A stretch of DNA of 64,000 nt from the NCBI RefSeq assembly GCF_002250655.1, contig NZ_NOZR01000027.1:1-64000 (forward strand), in the 5' to 3' direction. A program made the translations under genes and the position numbers. This stretch comes from Mycolicibacterium sphagni. GTDB taxonomy: Bacteria; Actinomycetota; Actinomycetes; Mycobacteriales; Mycobacteriaceae. The notes beneath the pieces were generated by a model. The model saw only the letters and a program-made list of their open reading frames with translations. It searched no databases and had not been told where the DNA came from. Of the stretch, positions 33,886 through 42,715 are shown one piece after another (the first letter of the stretch is position 1; each line of letters opens with the position of its first letter).

Positions 33886-34677
33886 GTGACCCGAGTATTG
33901 GCGGTCGCCAACCAAAAGGGTGGGGTGGCCAAGACAACCACGGTCGCGTCTCTGGGTGCGGCTTTCGTGGACGCGGGCAAGCGAGTCTTGCTCGTCGATC
34001 TCGACCCCCAGGGCTGTTTGACCTTCTCGCTGGGTACCGACCCGGACAAGCTGCCGGTGTCCGTGCACGAAGTGCTGCTCGGCGACGTCGAACCGAGTAC
34101 TGCGCTGGTCGATACGGCTGAAGGCATGACGCTGCTGCCGGCCAACATCGACCTGGCCGGAGCGGAGGCGATGCTGCTGATGCGGGCCGGGCGGGAGTAC
34201 GCCCTCAAACGCGCACTGGACAAGCTCGACCAGTTCGACGTGGTGATCATCGACTGCCCGCCGTCGCTGGGGGTGCTCACCCTCAACGGCCTGACCGCCG
34301 CCGATGAGGTGATCGTGCCGCTGCAGTGCGAGACCCTGGCACACCGCGGCGTTGGCCAGTTCCTGCGCACCGTGGACGACGTGCAGCAGATCACCAACCC
34401 GAACCTCAAGCTACTGGGTGCTCTGCCGACGCTGTACGACTCGCGGACCACACACAGCCGCGACGTGCTGCTGGATGTGGCTGACCGCTACGACCTGCCG
34501 GTGCTGGCTCCGCCGATCCCGCGGACCGTGCGCTTCGCCGAGGCGAGCGCGTCGGGGTCATCGGTACTCGCCGGCCGAAAGAGCAAGGGCGGCACGGCTT
34601 ATCGCGAACTGGCGGCCTCGTTGCTGAAGCACTGGAAGTCGGGCAAGGCGCTGCCGACATTCGCTCCAGAGGTTTAG
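33886..34677 (+). CDS. ParA/Soj-like partition ATPase (Rv3213c family)
   Basis: A 263-residue deviant Walker A ATPase. The P-loop KGGVAKTT lies near residues 12-19 with the signature lysine, Walker A' is in VLLVDLDPQG, and Walker B is in VVIIDCPPSLG. No ParB partner is encoded next to it, and the chromosomal parAB pair lies near the origin in mycobacteria, so this is an orphan family member of unknown cargo. The GTG at 33886 has AAGGA eight bases upstream; the in-frame ATG at 33877 overlaps that Shine-Dalgarno and is less likely. Its stop overlaps the convergent Rv3212-like gene by four bases. Confidence 0.92.
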   Translation: MTRVLAVANQKGGVAKTTTVASLGAAFVDAGKRVLLVDLDPQGCLTFSLGTDPDKLPVSVHEVLLGDVEPSTALVDTAEGMTLLPANIDLAGAEAMLLMRAGREYALKRALDKLDQFDVVIIDCPPSLGVLTLNGLTAADEVIVPLQCETLAHRGVGQFLRTVDDVQQITNPNLKLLGALPTLYDSRTTHSRDVLLDVADRYDLPVLAPPIPRTVRFAEASASGSSVLAGRKSKGGTAYRELAASLLKHWKSGKALPTFAPEV

Positions 34678-35897
34678 GGACCGTAAGCGGCCAGCGCCGC
34701 GCCGTGCTGCTCGATCACCATCGAACCGGTGACGGTGGGGACCACCGGTCCTGAACCGGCCGGGTGGGTCACGGCGATGATGCGTTCGTTGGTGCCGCTG
34801 GTCGGGTCGTACACCCCGATACCCGTGGTCAGGGGGATGAGTAGCTTGCCGGCCATCATCGCGCCCGGACCCAGCGTGCCCACCGGGCCGGTGGACTCGA
34901 TGGTGTAGCGATAGGACAGCCGGGCGTCGAAGACCTCCACACTGTCGCCGGTCCACCAGGTGAACAGGTCGCCGGCGCGGGTGACGGCCTGGGCCGAATT
35001 GGCCAGCACCGGAGGCTTTTTCAGGAGCGTGCTCGACACCTTGGTGCCGGTGTCGTCATAGACGGCGATCTCGGGTTGCGGTGAGGGCAGGTACACCGCG
35101 GTGGTGGTGCCCGCGACGGCCAGAACCCGTGCTTCGGAATCGGTGGCGACACCGGGCAGCGCGACGTTCTTGGTGTCGGGTTCGTCTTCCTCTTTCGCCG
35201 GCTTGAGCAGAGTCAGGCGCAGGTCCTTCTGGTCGCGGCAGGCCTCTGTGACCGCCGCGGCCTCATCGCTGGCGGCCGACGACATCAAGGTGCAGCCAGT
35301 ACCGAGGCCCTGGTTGACCGGCTTCACCCTGGCGTCGATCTCGCCGTAGGACAGCATCCGCACCAGATCCGAGCGCCACAATTCCAGCCGGGTCGGACCG
35401 GCCGACAGCACAGCGCTGCCATTGGAGCTGAGCACCACGTGTTTGTCGGCGTAGGCGGTGCGAGTCGGGCCGCGCTGCCCGGTGCCGCCGTTGATGCTGC
35501 TGACCTGGCCGCAGCCGCGGATGTCGGGGTAGACCGCGACGGCGAGGTCGTAAACGTAGGAGACCCCGCACAGATCGATGTCACGGGCGTAGGTCCACCG
35601 GTTCTGGCCGGTCTGCGGGTCGAGGCCCGCGACGGTGTGCCCGTCGCCGCTGACCACGGTGCCGCCGACCACGATCGGGCTCAGCGTGCGCGGGCTGGCC
35701 GCGGTCCACAACTGGTGCAGGGTGTCGGGAACCACCCGTGCCGGAACAGGATTGGGTGCCGCAGAGGTGGCGGGCCGGCTGATCGTGGCCCGCGCCGAGC
35801 TGTTCCACCAGAACAGGGCGGCCACGACGACCACGACGACAGCGATCGTCGCCGCAGCGACGAGATCGCCCTTGGTGCGGCGCTCGGGTCTGACCAT
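34674..35897 (-). CDS. membrane-anchored PQQ-like beta-propeller protein (Rv3212 family)
   Basis: A 407-residue protein with a single N-terminal membrane anchor (about residues 12-31, LVAAATIAVVVVVVAALFWW) followed by a Pro/Ala linker. The extracytoplasmic domain has repeated beta-strands of the PQQ/WD-like type (GLDPQTGQNRWTYARD, NGGTGQRGPTRTAYAD, GVYDPTSGTNERI). No quinoprotein catalytic residues can be assigned. Rv3212 is annotated as conserved and exported; its function is not established to my knowledge. It starts 21 bases after the rhlE stop on the same strand, so cotranscription with the helicase is possible. Confidence 0.87.
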   Translation of the reverse strand: MVRPERRTKGDLVAAATIAVVVVVVAALFWWNSSARATISRPATSAAPNPVPARVVPDTLHQLWTAASPRTLSPIVVGGTVVSGDGHTVAGLDPQTGQNRWTYARDIDLCGVSYVYDLAVAVYPDIRGCGQVSSINGGTGQRGPTRTAYADKHVVLSSNGSAVLSAGPTRLELWRSDLVRMLSYGEIDARVKPVNQGLGTGCTLMSSAASDEAAAVTEACRDQKDLRLTLLKPAKEEDEPDTKNVALPGVATDSEARVLAVAGTTTAVYLPSPQPEIAVYDDTGTKVSSTLLKKPPVLANSAQAVTRAGDLFTWWTGDSVEVFDARLSYRYTIESTGPVGTLGPGAMMAGKLLIPLTTGIGVYDPTSGTNERIIAVTHPAGSGPVVPTVTGSMVIEQHGAALAAYGP

Positions 35898-35917
35898 TTA
35901 GGGGACGATAGCGGCTG

Positions 35918-37435
35918 TCAGCCTGCCGTTGCCTGGGCCTCGGCGGCGTTGCGCGGCCGACGCCGGCGACGGCGCTTGCGTGCCGGGCTGTCGTCGCCAC
36001 CATCGGAGGCCTTGGCGTTGTCGCCGGAGGTGGGGTCGGCGGGGGCGTCGGCGGCCGTCTCGAGGTGCCCGGTGGCGCCCTCGCCGGCGCGAGTGCGGCG
36101 ACGAGACCGGTTGCGGCTCGGCCGTTCCCGCTTGGAGTCCGTCGAGCTGATCCGGGTCCCGTCTTGACTCTTGGCGGCCTGCGCCGATTTGCGCGGGCCA
36201 CCGATCGAACCACCGGCTTCGGTGGGGATGCTGAGTTCGGAGTAGAGATGCGGCGAGTTGGAGTAGGTCTCCGCGGGGTCGGGGCAATCGAGATTGAGCG
36301 CCTTGTCGATCATCGACCAGCGTTCCAGCTCGTCCCAGTCGACCAGAGTGATCGCGATTCCGGTCTTGCCGGCCCGGCCGGTGCGCCCGATGCGGTGCAC
36401 GTAAGCCTGCTCGTCCTCGGGGATCTGGTAGTTGATCACGTGGGTGATGTCATCGATGTCGATGCCGCGGGCGGCCACATCGGTGGCCACCAGCACGTCG
36501 ACGTCGCCGGTGCGGAACGCCTTGAGTGCCTTCTCGCGGGCGATCTGGCCCAGGTCACCGTGCACGGCGCCCACCTTGAAACCGCGCTCGGCCAGCTCGT
36601 CGGCCACCTTCTGCGCGGTGCGCTTGGTGCGGGTGAAGACCATCGTCGCGCCGCGGCCCTCGGCCTGCAGGATCCGGCTGACCACCTCGACCTTGTCCAG
36701 CGCGTGGGCGCGGTAGACGAACTGCTCGGTGGTGTCGTGGGTGGCTGCGCCTTGCACGCCCTCGGCCCGGATGTGGGTGGGCTGGTTCATGAACGTGCGG
36801 GCGAGCGTGATGATCGGGTCGGGCATGGTCGCCGAGAAGAGCATGGCCTGCCGCTGATCGGGGATCTGCTTGAGGATGCGCTCGATATCGGGCAGGAAGC
36901 CCAGGTCAAGCATCTCGTCGGCCTCGTCGAGCACCAGCACCGACAGACCGCCGAGCTGAAGGTGCCCCTGCTGAGCCAGGTCGAGCAGCCGGCCCGGGGT
37001 ACCGACGACCACGTCGACGCCCTTCTGCAAGGCCTCGATCTGGGGCTCGTAGGGGCGCCCGCCATAGATCGCGGTGACGGTCAGCTTGCGGGATTCGTCA
37101 GCCTGCAGATACTTCGACGCGGCGACGAGGTCGCCGTGGACCTGTAGGCACAGCTCGCGAGTCGGCACCACGACGAGTGCGCGCGGGATGCCGCTGAGCG
37201 GACGTGCGGTGTCGGTGGTGATGCGGTGTAGCAGCGGCACCCCGAAGGCGAAGGTCTTGCCCATGCCGGTGCGGGCCTGGCCGATCAGGTCGTCGCCGGC
37301 CAGGGCCAGCGGCAACGTCTGTTCCTGGATGGCGAATGCGTGTTCGATGCCCTGCTCGCCGAGGGCGCGGACGATCTCGTCGCGTACTCCGAGTTCGGCG
37401 AATGTGGTCTGGGGATGTGTAGTTAGTGGTGTCAT
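35918..37435 (-). CDS. rhlE: DEAD-box RNA helicase RhlE
   Basis: A 505-residue DEAD-box helicase that remodels RNA and assists degradosome and ribosome work. Motifs run in order: Q motif (FAIQEQTLP), I (ARTGMGKT), Ia (PTRELCLQ), Ib (TPGRLLDL), II (LDEADEML), III (SATMP), IV-V (ATDVAARGID) and VI (HRIGRTGRAGK). The C-terminal about 100 residues form a disordered basic tail (NRSRRRTRAGEG, ARKRRRRRRPRN) typical of actinobacterial RhlE and likely RNA-binding. It corresponds to Rv3211. A 252-base leader before the ATG (37436-37687, shared with the divergent ferritin-like gene) has no gene and could be a regulated 5' UTR. Confidence 0.95.
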   Translation of the reverse strand: MTPLTTHPQTTFAELGVRDEIVRALGEQGIEHAFAIQEQTLPLALAGDDLIGQARTGMGKTFAFGVPLLHRITTDTARPLSGIPRALVVVPTRELCLQVHGDLVAASKYLQADESRKLTVTAIYGGRPYEPQIEALQKGVDVVVGTPGRLLDLAQQGHLQLGGLSVLVLDEADEMLDLGFLPDIERILKQIPDQRQAMLFSATMPDPIITLARTFMNQPTHIRAEGVQGAATHDTTEQFVYRAHALDKVEVVSRILQAEGRGATMVFTRTKRTAQKVADELAERGFKVGAVHGDLGQIAREKALKAFRTGDVDVLVATDVAARGIDIDDITHVINYQIPEDEQAYVHRIGRTGRAGKTGIAITLVDWDELERWSMIDKALNLDCPDPAETYSNSPHLYSELSIPTEAGGSIGGPRKSAQAAKSQDGTRISSTDSKRERPSRNRSRRRTRAGEGATGHLETAADAPADPTSGDNAKASDGGDDSPARKRRRRRRPRNAAEAQATAG

Positions 37436-37687
37436 GCTGGTGGCGTCTTGCCTTCCGCTGTCGTTCCTCGTGGTGTTGTCCAGCGCGCACGAGTTCTGAG
37501 AAGTCGGAATGGATTCGGCTTCAAGAGTTTCGATGCCGATTCGCCGGGCCCTGCACTGAGGGAGGCGGGCCCACTGCGTGCACGCACATTTCCTTGACTG
37601 CGCCTCACGGCGCTAATCAGCTCTCATTGTAGCTGGTCGCGGTCGCTGGGACCGATCACAGTCTCAGCCGCGACTACAGTGACGGCC

Positions 37688-38371
37688 ATGACAGCCCCTC
37701 AACCCGCCCCGGCGTCACCGGCGCGCATCTCCGCCGATCATCCCGGCGTCAACGAGTTGTTCGCGCTGCTGGCTTACGGCGAGGTGGCGGCGTTCTACCG
37801 GCTGACCGACGAGGCGCGGATGGCGCCCGACCTGCGCGGCCGCATCAATATGGCGAGTATGGCCGCCGCCGAGATGGCCCATTACGACCTGCTGCGCGAC
37901 GCTTTACTGGCCCGCGGCGTCGACGTCGTCCCGGCGATGTCGCGCCACGCCTCGGCGCTGGAGAACTACCACCGCCTGACCACTCCGAGCACCTGGCTGG
38001 AGGCGCTGGTCAAGACATATGTCGGCGATGCGCTGGCCGCCGATTTCTACCTCGAGATCGCCGACGTGCTGCCCGATGAGGTGGCCGCCGTGGTGCGCGG
38101 GGTGCTGTCGGAGACAGGCCACTCGCAATTCGTGGTCGCCGAGGTCCGCCAGGCGGTGACCACCAGCGGACGGCAACGCAGCCGGCTCGCGCTGTGGTCG
38201 CGCCGGCTGCTGGGTGAGGCCATCACGCAGGCCCAGTACGTGCTGGCCGAACATGACGAGCTGGTGGATTTGGTGCTGGCCGGCCCAGGCGGCCTGGGGC
38301 AGGTGGCCGACTTCTTCGACCGGCTGCAGCGCACTCATGACGAGCGGATGCGCGAGCTCGGTCTGGCCTAG
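37688..38371 (+). CDS. ferritin-like di-iron protein, MiaE-like (Rv3210c family)
   Basis: A 227-residue helical protein with ferritin-like di-iron motifs: the carboxylate in LAYGEVAAFYR, ExxH in AAEMAHYD, then Asp/Glu in DFYLEIAD and ExxH in LSETGHSQF. This pattern resembles the tRNA hydroxylase MiaE family. Whether it modifies tRNA, stores iron or oxidises another substrate is unknown. It corresponds to the conserved mycobacterial Rv3210c. An ATG at 37688 was chosen; the in-frame GTG at 37679 is possible. It is divergent from rhlE and convergent (4-base overlap) with the MmpS-like gene. Confidence 0.85.
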   Translation: MTAPQPAPASPARISADHPGVNELFALLAYGEVAAFYRLTDEARMAPDLRGRINMASMAAAEMAHYDLLRDALLARGVDVVPAMSRHASALENYHRLTTPSTWLEALVKTYVGDALAADFYLEIADVLPDEVAAVVRGVLSETGHSQFVVAEVRQAVTTSGRQRSRLALWSRRLLGEAITQAQYVLAEHDELVDLVLAGPGGLGQVADFFDRLQRTHDERMRELGLA

Positions 38372-38937
38372 CGGTTGCAGGTCGCCGAGATGGCGTTGTC
38401 GGTCTGGGCGGCGACCGTCGCCCCGCTGGCGTCGGTGATCCAGCAGTTGAGCTGACTTCCGCCGCTGCTGGCCGTGACGTAGTTGACCGGCACGTTCGGG
38501 ATGACGGTCAGCTGCCACGGCAGCACGACGTTGTCGACGGTCCGCAGCGCGCCTGTCTCGTCGGCGTAGGTGATGGTCACCGGGTCGTTGGGCCGTTGGT
38601 TGCCCGCGACGGTGTAGACGATCAGGCGGGGATCGACCGTCGTCTGGGCCATGGGCGCTGCGGGGGTGCTGGTCTGGGGGACCAGGACCGGTGTCTCGAC
38701 TGGCAGCCCCGGCACAGTGACGGTGACCGGCGCGGGTGCGGGCGTCGACGTCCGGGGAGCCGGGATGGCCACCACGGTGCGAGTCGGGGTGGCGCCACCG
38801 AATTCGGGGGTGGTGGTGGCAGCATCGCCGGTCCGGACCACCAGCATCGTCGCGCAGGCGGCGCCCAGCACGCCCGCGGTGGTCAGGGCCACCCGCGGCC
38901 ACTGCACCAGCCCCCGCCGGCGCTTTTCGTCGCTCAC
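38368..38937 (-). CDS. MmpS-like exported protein with Thr/Pro-rich linker (Rv3209 family)
   Basis: A 189-residue protein. An N-terminal membrane segment (about residues 16-34) is followed by a long Thr/Pro-rich linker (about 38-92) and a small beta domain (about 105-189). That domain has the pattern YTVAGN, VTITYADETGALRTV, VLPWQLTV and LNCWITD, similar to the C-terminal domain of MmpS proteins that partner MmpL transporters. No MmpL is adjacent. The single Cys pair (LNCWI and ATCNR) could form a disulphide. The 176-base gap upstream to 39113 shows only short doubtful ORFs. Confidence 0.82.
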   Translation of the reverse strand: MSDEKRRRGLVQWPRVALTTAGVLGAACATMLVVRTGDAATTTPEFGGATPTRTVVAIPAPRTSTPAPAPVTVTVPGLPVETPVLVPQTSTPAAPMAQTTVDPRLIVYTVAGNQRPNDPVTITYADETGALRTVDNVVLPWQLTVIPNVPVNYVTASSGGSQLNCWITDASGATVAAQTDNAISATCNR

Positions 38938-39113
38938 GAGGCAAGGTTATGGACGAATCATCACTATCGCTGCACGGCGCGCCTGTCCGTTGCCATGCTG
39001 TTATCCCAGCTTGACGCCCTATTCGCTGACCGCGAACGGCTGGCTGTCACCCCGCCGTCGAGCGTCCACTAGCCTTCTGGGGTAACGCTGCATTCGACAG
39101 GGAAGGGGCCAGT

Positions 39114-39365
39114 GTGGAGGTCAAGATCGGTGTCACGGACAGCCCGCGTGAACTTGTGTTCCAAAGCACCCAGACGCCCGCAGAGGTCGAGGAGCTGGTG
39201 ACTTCGGCGTTCTCGAAGAGTGGCCCGGACGTGCTGAGCCTGACCGACGACAAGGGACGCCGTTTCCTGGTGCAGACCGCCAAGATCAGCTATGTCGAGA
39301 TCGGTGTCGCCGACGTGCGACGGGTCGGCTTCGGGATCGCCGCAGGATCGTCTGCCGGCGCTTAG
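39114..39365 (+). CDS. DUF3107 protein (TB9.4, Rv3208A family)
   Basis: An 83-residue protein beginning MEVKIGVTDSPREL and ending in the segment KISYVEIGVADVRRVGFGI, characteristic of the actinobacterial DUF3107 family. In M. tuberculosis the homologue is the T-cell antigen TB9.4. It has no membrane segment or catalytic signature and is likely a small soluble cytoplasmic protein. GGGAAGGGG precedes the GTG start. It ends three bases from the convergent fasR gene, and this association with fasR is conserved in mycobacteria. Function unknown. Confidence 0.93.
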   Translation: MEVKIGVTDSPRELVFQSTQTPAEVEELVTSAFSKSGPDVLSLTDDKGRRFLVQTAKISYVEIGVADVRRVGFGIAAGSSAGA

Positions 39366-39368
39366 GGC

Positions 39369-40043
39369 TTAGGAGCGCGTCAGCGGGACGTGTGACAGTC
39401 CGCCCCAGGCGAACTGCACCGTTCCGTCGACCGCGGCCTCTTTGGAGACCGGGCGGTCGGCGTTCAACCAGTACCGCGCACTGTCGACGCTGATGGCTAC
39501 GAGCCCGACCGCGATCATCCTCGCGCGGTGCGGATCGAGGCCGGAATCGCGGCTGATCAGGTCGAATACCGCGTCGGTACACGATTCGGTGGCCACCTTC
39601 ACCTGCGAGGAAACCTGCGGCTCGGTGATGTAGTCGTTCTCGAAGATCAGCCGGTAGCCCTGGCCGTCGTGCTCGATGAAATCAAAGAAGGCCTGAACTG
39701 CCGCGCGCAACCGCTGACGGTTGTCAGTGGTGGTGCGCAAGGCTTGCCGCACACCGGACACCAGGTTCTCGACGTGCCGATTCAGGACTGCCAGGTACAG
39801 CTCGAGCTTGCTCGAGAAGTGTTGATACAGAACGGGTTTGCTCACACCGGCGCGATCGGCGATCTCGTCCATGCCGGCGGCGTGAAAGCCGCGGTCGACG
39901 AAGACTTCGCTGGCGGCTGCCAGCAGCTGGCCTCGTCGCTCGTCTCGCGGCAGGCGGCTACCGCGCCGAGGGGTGGCGGCGGGTCGGTCGCCCGTGGCCG
40001 CTCGAGCGGGTTTCCGCTCGGCCGTGTCGGCGAGATCGCTCAT
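39369..40043 (-). CDS. fasR: TetR-family activator of fatty-acid synthase I, FasR
   Basis: A 224-residue TetR regulator corresponding to Rv3208 (FasR), which activates the fas-acpS operon and is essential in M. tuberculosis, with long-chain acyl-CoA as its ligand. The first about 40 residues are a basic disordered extension (KPARAATGDRPAATPRRGSR), as in FasR. The helix-turn-helix follows (AAASEVFVDRGFHAAGMDEIADRAGVSKPVLYQHFSSK). fas itself is not in the window, so the target is trans. Identification rests on synteny with DUF3107 and DUF3152 and on the long basic N-terminus. ATG 40043 fits; an upstream ATG at 40085 is less likely. Confidence 0.9.
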   Translation of the reverse strand: MSDLADTAERKPARAATGDRPAATPRRGSRLPRDERRGQLLAAASEVFVDRGFHAAGMDEIADRAGVSKPVLYQHFSSKLELYLAVLNRHVENLVSGVRQALRTTTDNRQRLRAAVQAFFDFIEHDGQGYRLIFENDYITEPQVSSQVKVATESCTDAVFDLISRDSGLDPHRARMIAVGLVAISVDSARYWLNADRPVSKEAAVDGTVQFAWGGLSHVPLTRS

Positions 40044-40206
40044 CAAGTCCTCAATCTGGTGTGTAGACGGGCGGCACCACCCCACGCTGCCACCCCCGTC
40101 GAACCGACATTACTACCCGGCCGGGGTTACTCGCCCGTAGCGCACGCGGGCGTCGGTACGGGCGCGCCGGGAGTCTCGTCCTCGGCTGCTGTGCCATCCT
40201 GGGTCC

Positions 40207-41253
40207 GTGACCTACGACCCGGGGCACCGCGGCGGCGGTCGTGTGCCGATGCTGCGCAACGAGTGGCGCGAGCCGCTGCGCGCGCTACGGGATCCGTTGG
40301 CGGAAGAGTCGGGCCGGCCCAGATCCAACCGGGACCAGCGTCGTCAATGGCGTAAGCAGAGTTGGCTGGGCAGGTTCATCTCGACCTACGGCTGGCGCGC
40401 ATACGCGCTGCCGGTGCTGGTGGTGCTCACCGGAGTGGTGCTGTATCAGACCATCACCGGAACCGCCGCTCCGGCTCCGGAGGGCACCGCCGAACACGAA
40501 GTTCAGGGGCCGCCGACGATCGGGTCGAGTGGCACGTCGATCATCGGCGCGCCGCCGCGCGGCCTGACCGAATTCGACGCCAACCTACCGACCGGGATTC
40601 TGCCCGACGGCGGGGAGTACACCGAGGCCGGAGCCAAGACATGGCACATCGTGCCGGGCACCACACCCAAGGTCGGTGAGGGCACTGCGAAGACCTTCAC
40701 CTACACCGTGGAAGTCGAGGACGGCGTCGACACCGCATCGTTCGGCGGTGACGAGGGGTTTGCCCGGATGGTCACCGAGACGTTGGCCAACCCGAAGAGC
40801 TGGATCCACAATCCGCAGTTCGCCTTCCAGCGGGTCGACGCCAGCAGCGCGGGCGTCAAACCGGACTTCCGGGTGTCGCTGACGTCCCCGATGACGGTGC
40901 GCGAGGGTTGCGGCTACGAGATTCCGCTCGAGTCCTCCTGCTACAACCCGGCGTACGGCGGCCCTGATGCCCAGCCGCGGGTGTTCATCAACGAGTCCCG
41001 CTGGGTGCGCGGCGCGGTGCCGTTCCAGGGCGATATCGGTTCCTACCGGCAATATCTGATCAATCACGAGGTCGGCCACGCCATCGGCTATCAGCACCAC
41101 GAACCCTGCGACGACAACGGCGGCCTGGCTCCGGTGATGATGCAGCAGACGTTCTCCACCGCCGACAACGACGCCTCGCGGTTCGACCCGGAGTACGTCA
41201 AGCCCGACGGGAAGACCTGCCGGTTCAACTCGTGGCCGTATCCGATCGCCTGA
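40207..41253 (+). CDS. DUF3152 protein with zinc-metalloprotease-like motif (Rv3207c family)
   Basis: A 348-residue membrane-anchored protein. A basic N-terminus (about residues 1-58) precedes one transmembrane segment (about 60-80, RAYALPVLVVLTGVVLYQTI) and an extracytoplasmic domain. Near residue 285 is HEVGHAIGYQHH, an HExxHxxGxxH-like motif in which the second position is Val (HEVGH), followed by HEPC; this is the zinc-binding signature of metzincin-type proteases. Proteolysis has not been shown to my knowledge. Four cysteines in the outer domain could form disulphides. GTG start with an uncertain Shine-Dalgarno. Its stop codon lies inside copy 1 of a 60-bp tandem repeat. Confidence 0.88.
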   Translation: MTYDPGHRGGGRVPMLRNEWREPLRALRDPLAEESGRPRSNRDQRRQWRKQSWLGRFISTYGWRAYALPVLVVLTGVVLYQTITGTAAPAPEGTAEHEVQGPPTIGSSGTSIIGAPPRGLTEFDANLPTGILPDGGEYTEAGAKTWHIVPGTTPKVGEGTAKTFTYTVEVEDGVDTASFGGDEGFARMVTETLANPKSWIHNPQFAFQRVDASSAGVKPDFRVSLTSPMTVREGCGYEIPLESSCYNPAYGGPDAQPRVFINESRWVRGAVPFQGDIGSYRQYLINHEVGHAIGYQHHEPCDDNGGLAPVMMQQTFSTADNDASRFDPEYVKPDGKTCRFNSWPYPIA

Positions 41254-41393
41254 CGACGATGCGGGGTGAGGTACGAGCCCTGAGGAGGAGTCGGGCAATC
41301 GGGCAGCGCCTGACGACGATGCGGGGTGAGGTACGAGCCCTGAGGAGGAGTCGGGCAATCGGGCAGCGCCTGACGACGATGCAGGGTGAGGCC
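41247..41393 (+). repeat. 60-bp tandem repeat, two identical copies plus a diverged partial third
   Basis: Copies 41247-41306 and 41307-41366 are identical over 60 bases; a third (41367-41393) starts CGCCTGACGACGATGC and then diverges. Each unit contains TGAGGAGGAG, a ribosome-binding-like run. The repeat begins within the last codons of the DUF3152 gene. Because 60 is a multiple of three, one frame (41232-41444) stays open, but I see no evidence it is translated. Confidence 0.9.
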
Positions 41394-41503
41394 AGGCTCG
41401 GGAAGGTTTCGCGGCTGTTTGCCGTTGCTCTGACCACCTGCTGAGATGGATGAGGAACGTCCGTCGGGCGAGTGCCGATTCGAGCGAATCCGAGGAGTAG
41501 CCG

Positions 41504-42679
41504 GTGTCTTCGTTGCCGCCGCTGGTCGAGCCAGCCGCCGAGCTCGCCCGTGAAGAGGTCGCGCGCTACAGCCGCCACCTGATCATCCCGGACCTGGGTG
41601 TGGACGGGCAGAAACGCTTGAAGAACGCCAAGGTCCTGGTGATCGGCGCCGGCGGGTTGGGCTCGCCCACCCTGCTCTACCTGGCCGCGGCCGGCGTCGG
41701 CACGATCGGCATCGTCGAGTTCGACGTGGTCGACGAGTCCAACCTGCAGCGCCAGATCATTCACGGCCAGTCCGATATCGGCCGCTCCAAGGCCGAGAGC
41801 GCCCGCGACTCCGTCCTCGAGGTCAACCCGCTGGTCACGGTGCACCTGCACGAGCTGCGCCTGGAGCCCGACAACGCGGTGCAGTTGTTCGAGCAGTACG
41901 ACCTGATCCTGGACGGCACCGACAACTTCGCCACCCGCTACCTGGTCAACGACGCCGCGGTGCTGGCGCACAAGCCCTACGTGTGGGGCTCGATCTACCG
42001 CTTCGAGGGACAGGCCTCGGTGTTCTGGGAGGACGCCCCCGACGGTCTGGGCCTCAACTATCGCGACCTGTATCCCGAACCACCGCCGCCGGGCTTGGTG
42101 CCGTCCTGCGCCGAAGGTGGCGTCCTGGGCATACTGTGCGCCTCGATCGCCTCGATCATGGGCACCGAGGCCATCAAGCTGATCACCGGCATCGGGGATA
42201 CCCTTCTGGGCCGGCTGATGGTCTACGACGCGCTGGACATGACGTACCGCACGATCCGGATCCGCAAGGACCCCGAGACGCCGAAGATCACCGAACTCAT
42301 CGACTACGAGTCGTTCTGCGGGGTGGTGTCCGATGCCGCCGCCGACGCCGCCCAGGGTTCCACCGTGACTCCGCTGGAGTTGCGTGAGCTGATCGAGTCG
42401 GGCAAGAAGGTCGCCCTGATCGACGTCCGAGAGCCGGTGGAGTGGGAGATCAACCACATCACCGGCGCCGAACTCATCCCGAAGTCGGTGATCGAGTCCG
42501 GTGAAGGCCTGAGCAGGTTGCCGCACGACCGCACCCCGGTGCTCTATTGCAAGACGGGGGTGCGCTCGGCCGAGGCGCTGGCCGTGGTGAAGAGGGCCGG
42601 TTTCGCCGATGCGCTGCATCTGCAGGGCGGCATTGTCGCCTGGGCGAAGCAAATCGATCCCGACATGGTGATCTACTGA
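41504..42679 (+). CDS. moeZ: MoeZ: sulfur-carrier adenylyltransferase/sulfurtransferase (MoeB-rhodanese fusion)
   Basis: A 391-residue fusion of an E1-like ThiF/MoeB domain (residues 20-270) and a C-terminal rhodanese domain (about 290-391). The ATP loop is GAGGLGSPTLLY near residue 48, the adenylation site is in DGTDNFATRYLVND, and the rhodanese Cys349 lies in YCKTGVRSAEAL. The single-domain zinc cysteine pairs of MoeB are absent. MoeZ activates and sulfurates small carriers (MoaD for molybdopterin, CysO for cysteine) in mycobacteria. Known as moeB1/moeZ, Rv3206c. GTG start 41504. It follows the tandem repeat region. Confidence 0.94.
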   Translation: MSSLPPLVEPAAELAREEVARYSRHLIIPDLGVDGQKRLKNAKVLVIGAGGLGSPTLLYLAAAGVGTIGIVEFDVVDESNLQRQIIHGQSDIGRSKAESARDSVLEVNPLVTVHLHELRLEPDNAVQLFEQYDLILDGTDNFATRYLVNDAAVLAHKPYVWGSIYRFEGQASVFWEDAPDGLGLNYRDLYPEPPPPGLVPSCAEGGVLGILCASIASIMGTEAIKLITGIGDTLLGRLMVYDALDMTYRTIRIRKDPETPKITELIDYESFCGVVSDAAADAAQGSTVTPLELRELIESGKKVALIDVREPVEWEINHITGAELIPKSVIESGEGLSRLPHDRTPVLYCKTGVRSAEALAVVKRAGFADALHLQGGIVAWAKQIDPDMVIY

Positions 42680-42715
42680 CGCTAACTTTGCACCGCGACA
42701 ATTTAGGCTGTCGGG

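Noticed and set aside
38949..39072. Two short overlapping ORFs before the DUF3107 gene
   Set aside because: No ribosome-binding site or recognisable product; probably non-coding spacer.
41232..41444. 70-codon ORF spanning the 60-bp repeats
   Set aside because: Open only because the repeat length is a multiple of three; it overlaps the DUF3152 3' end and has no independent support.
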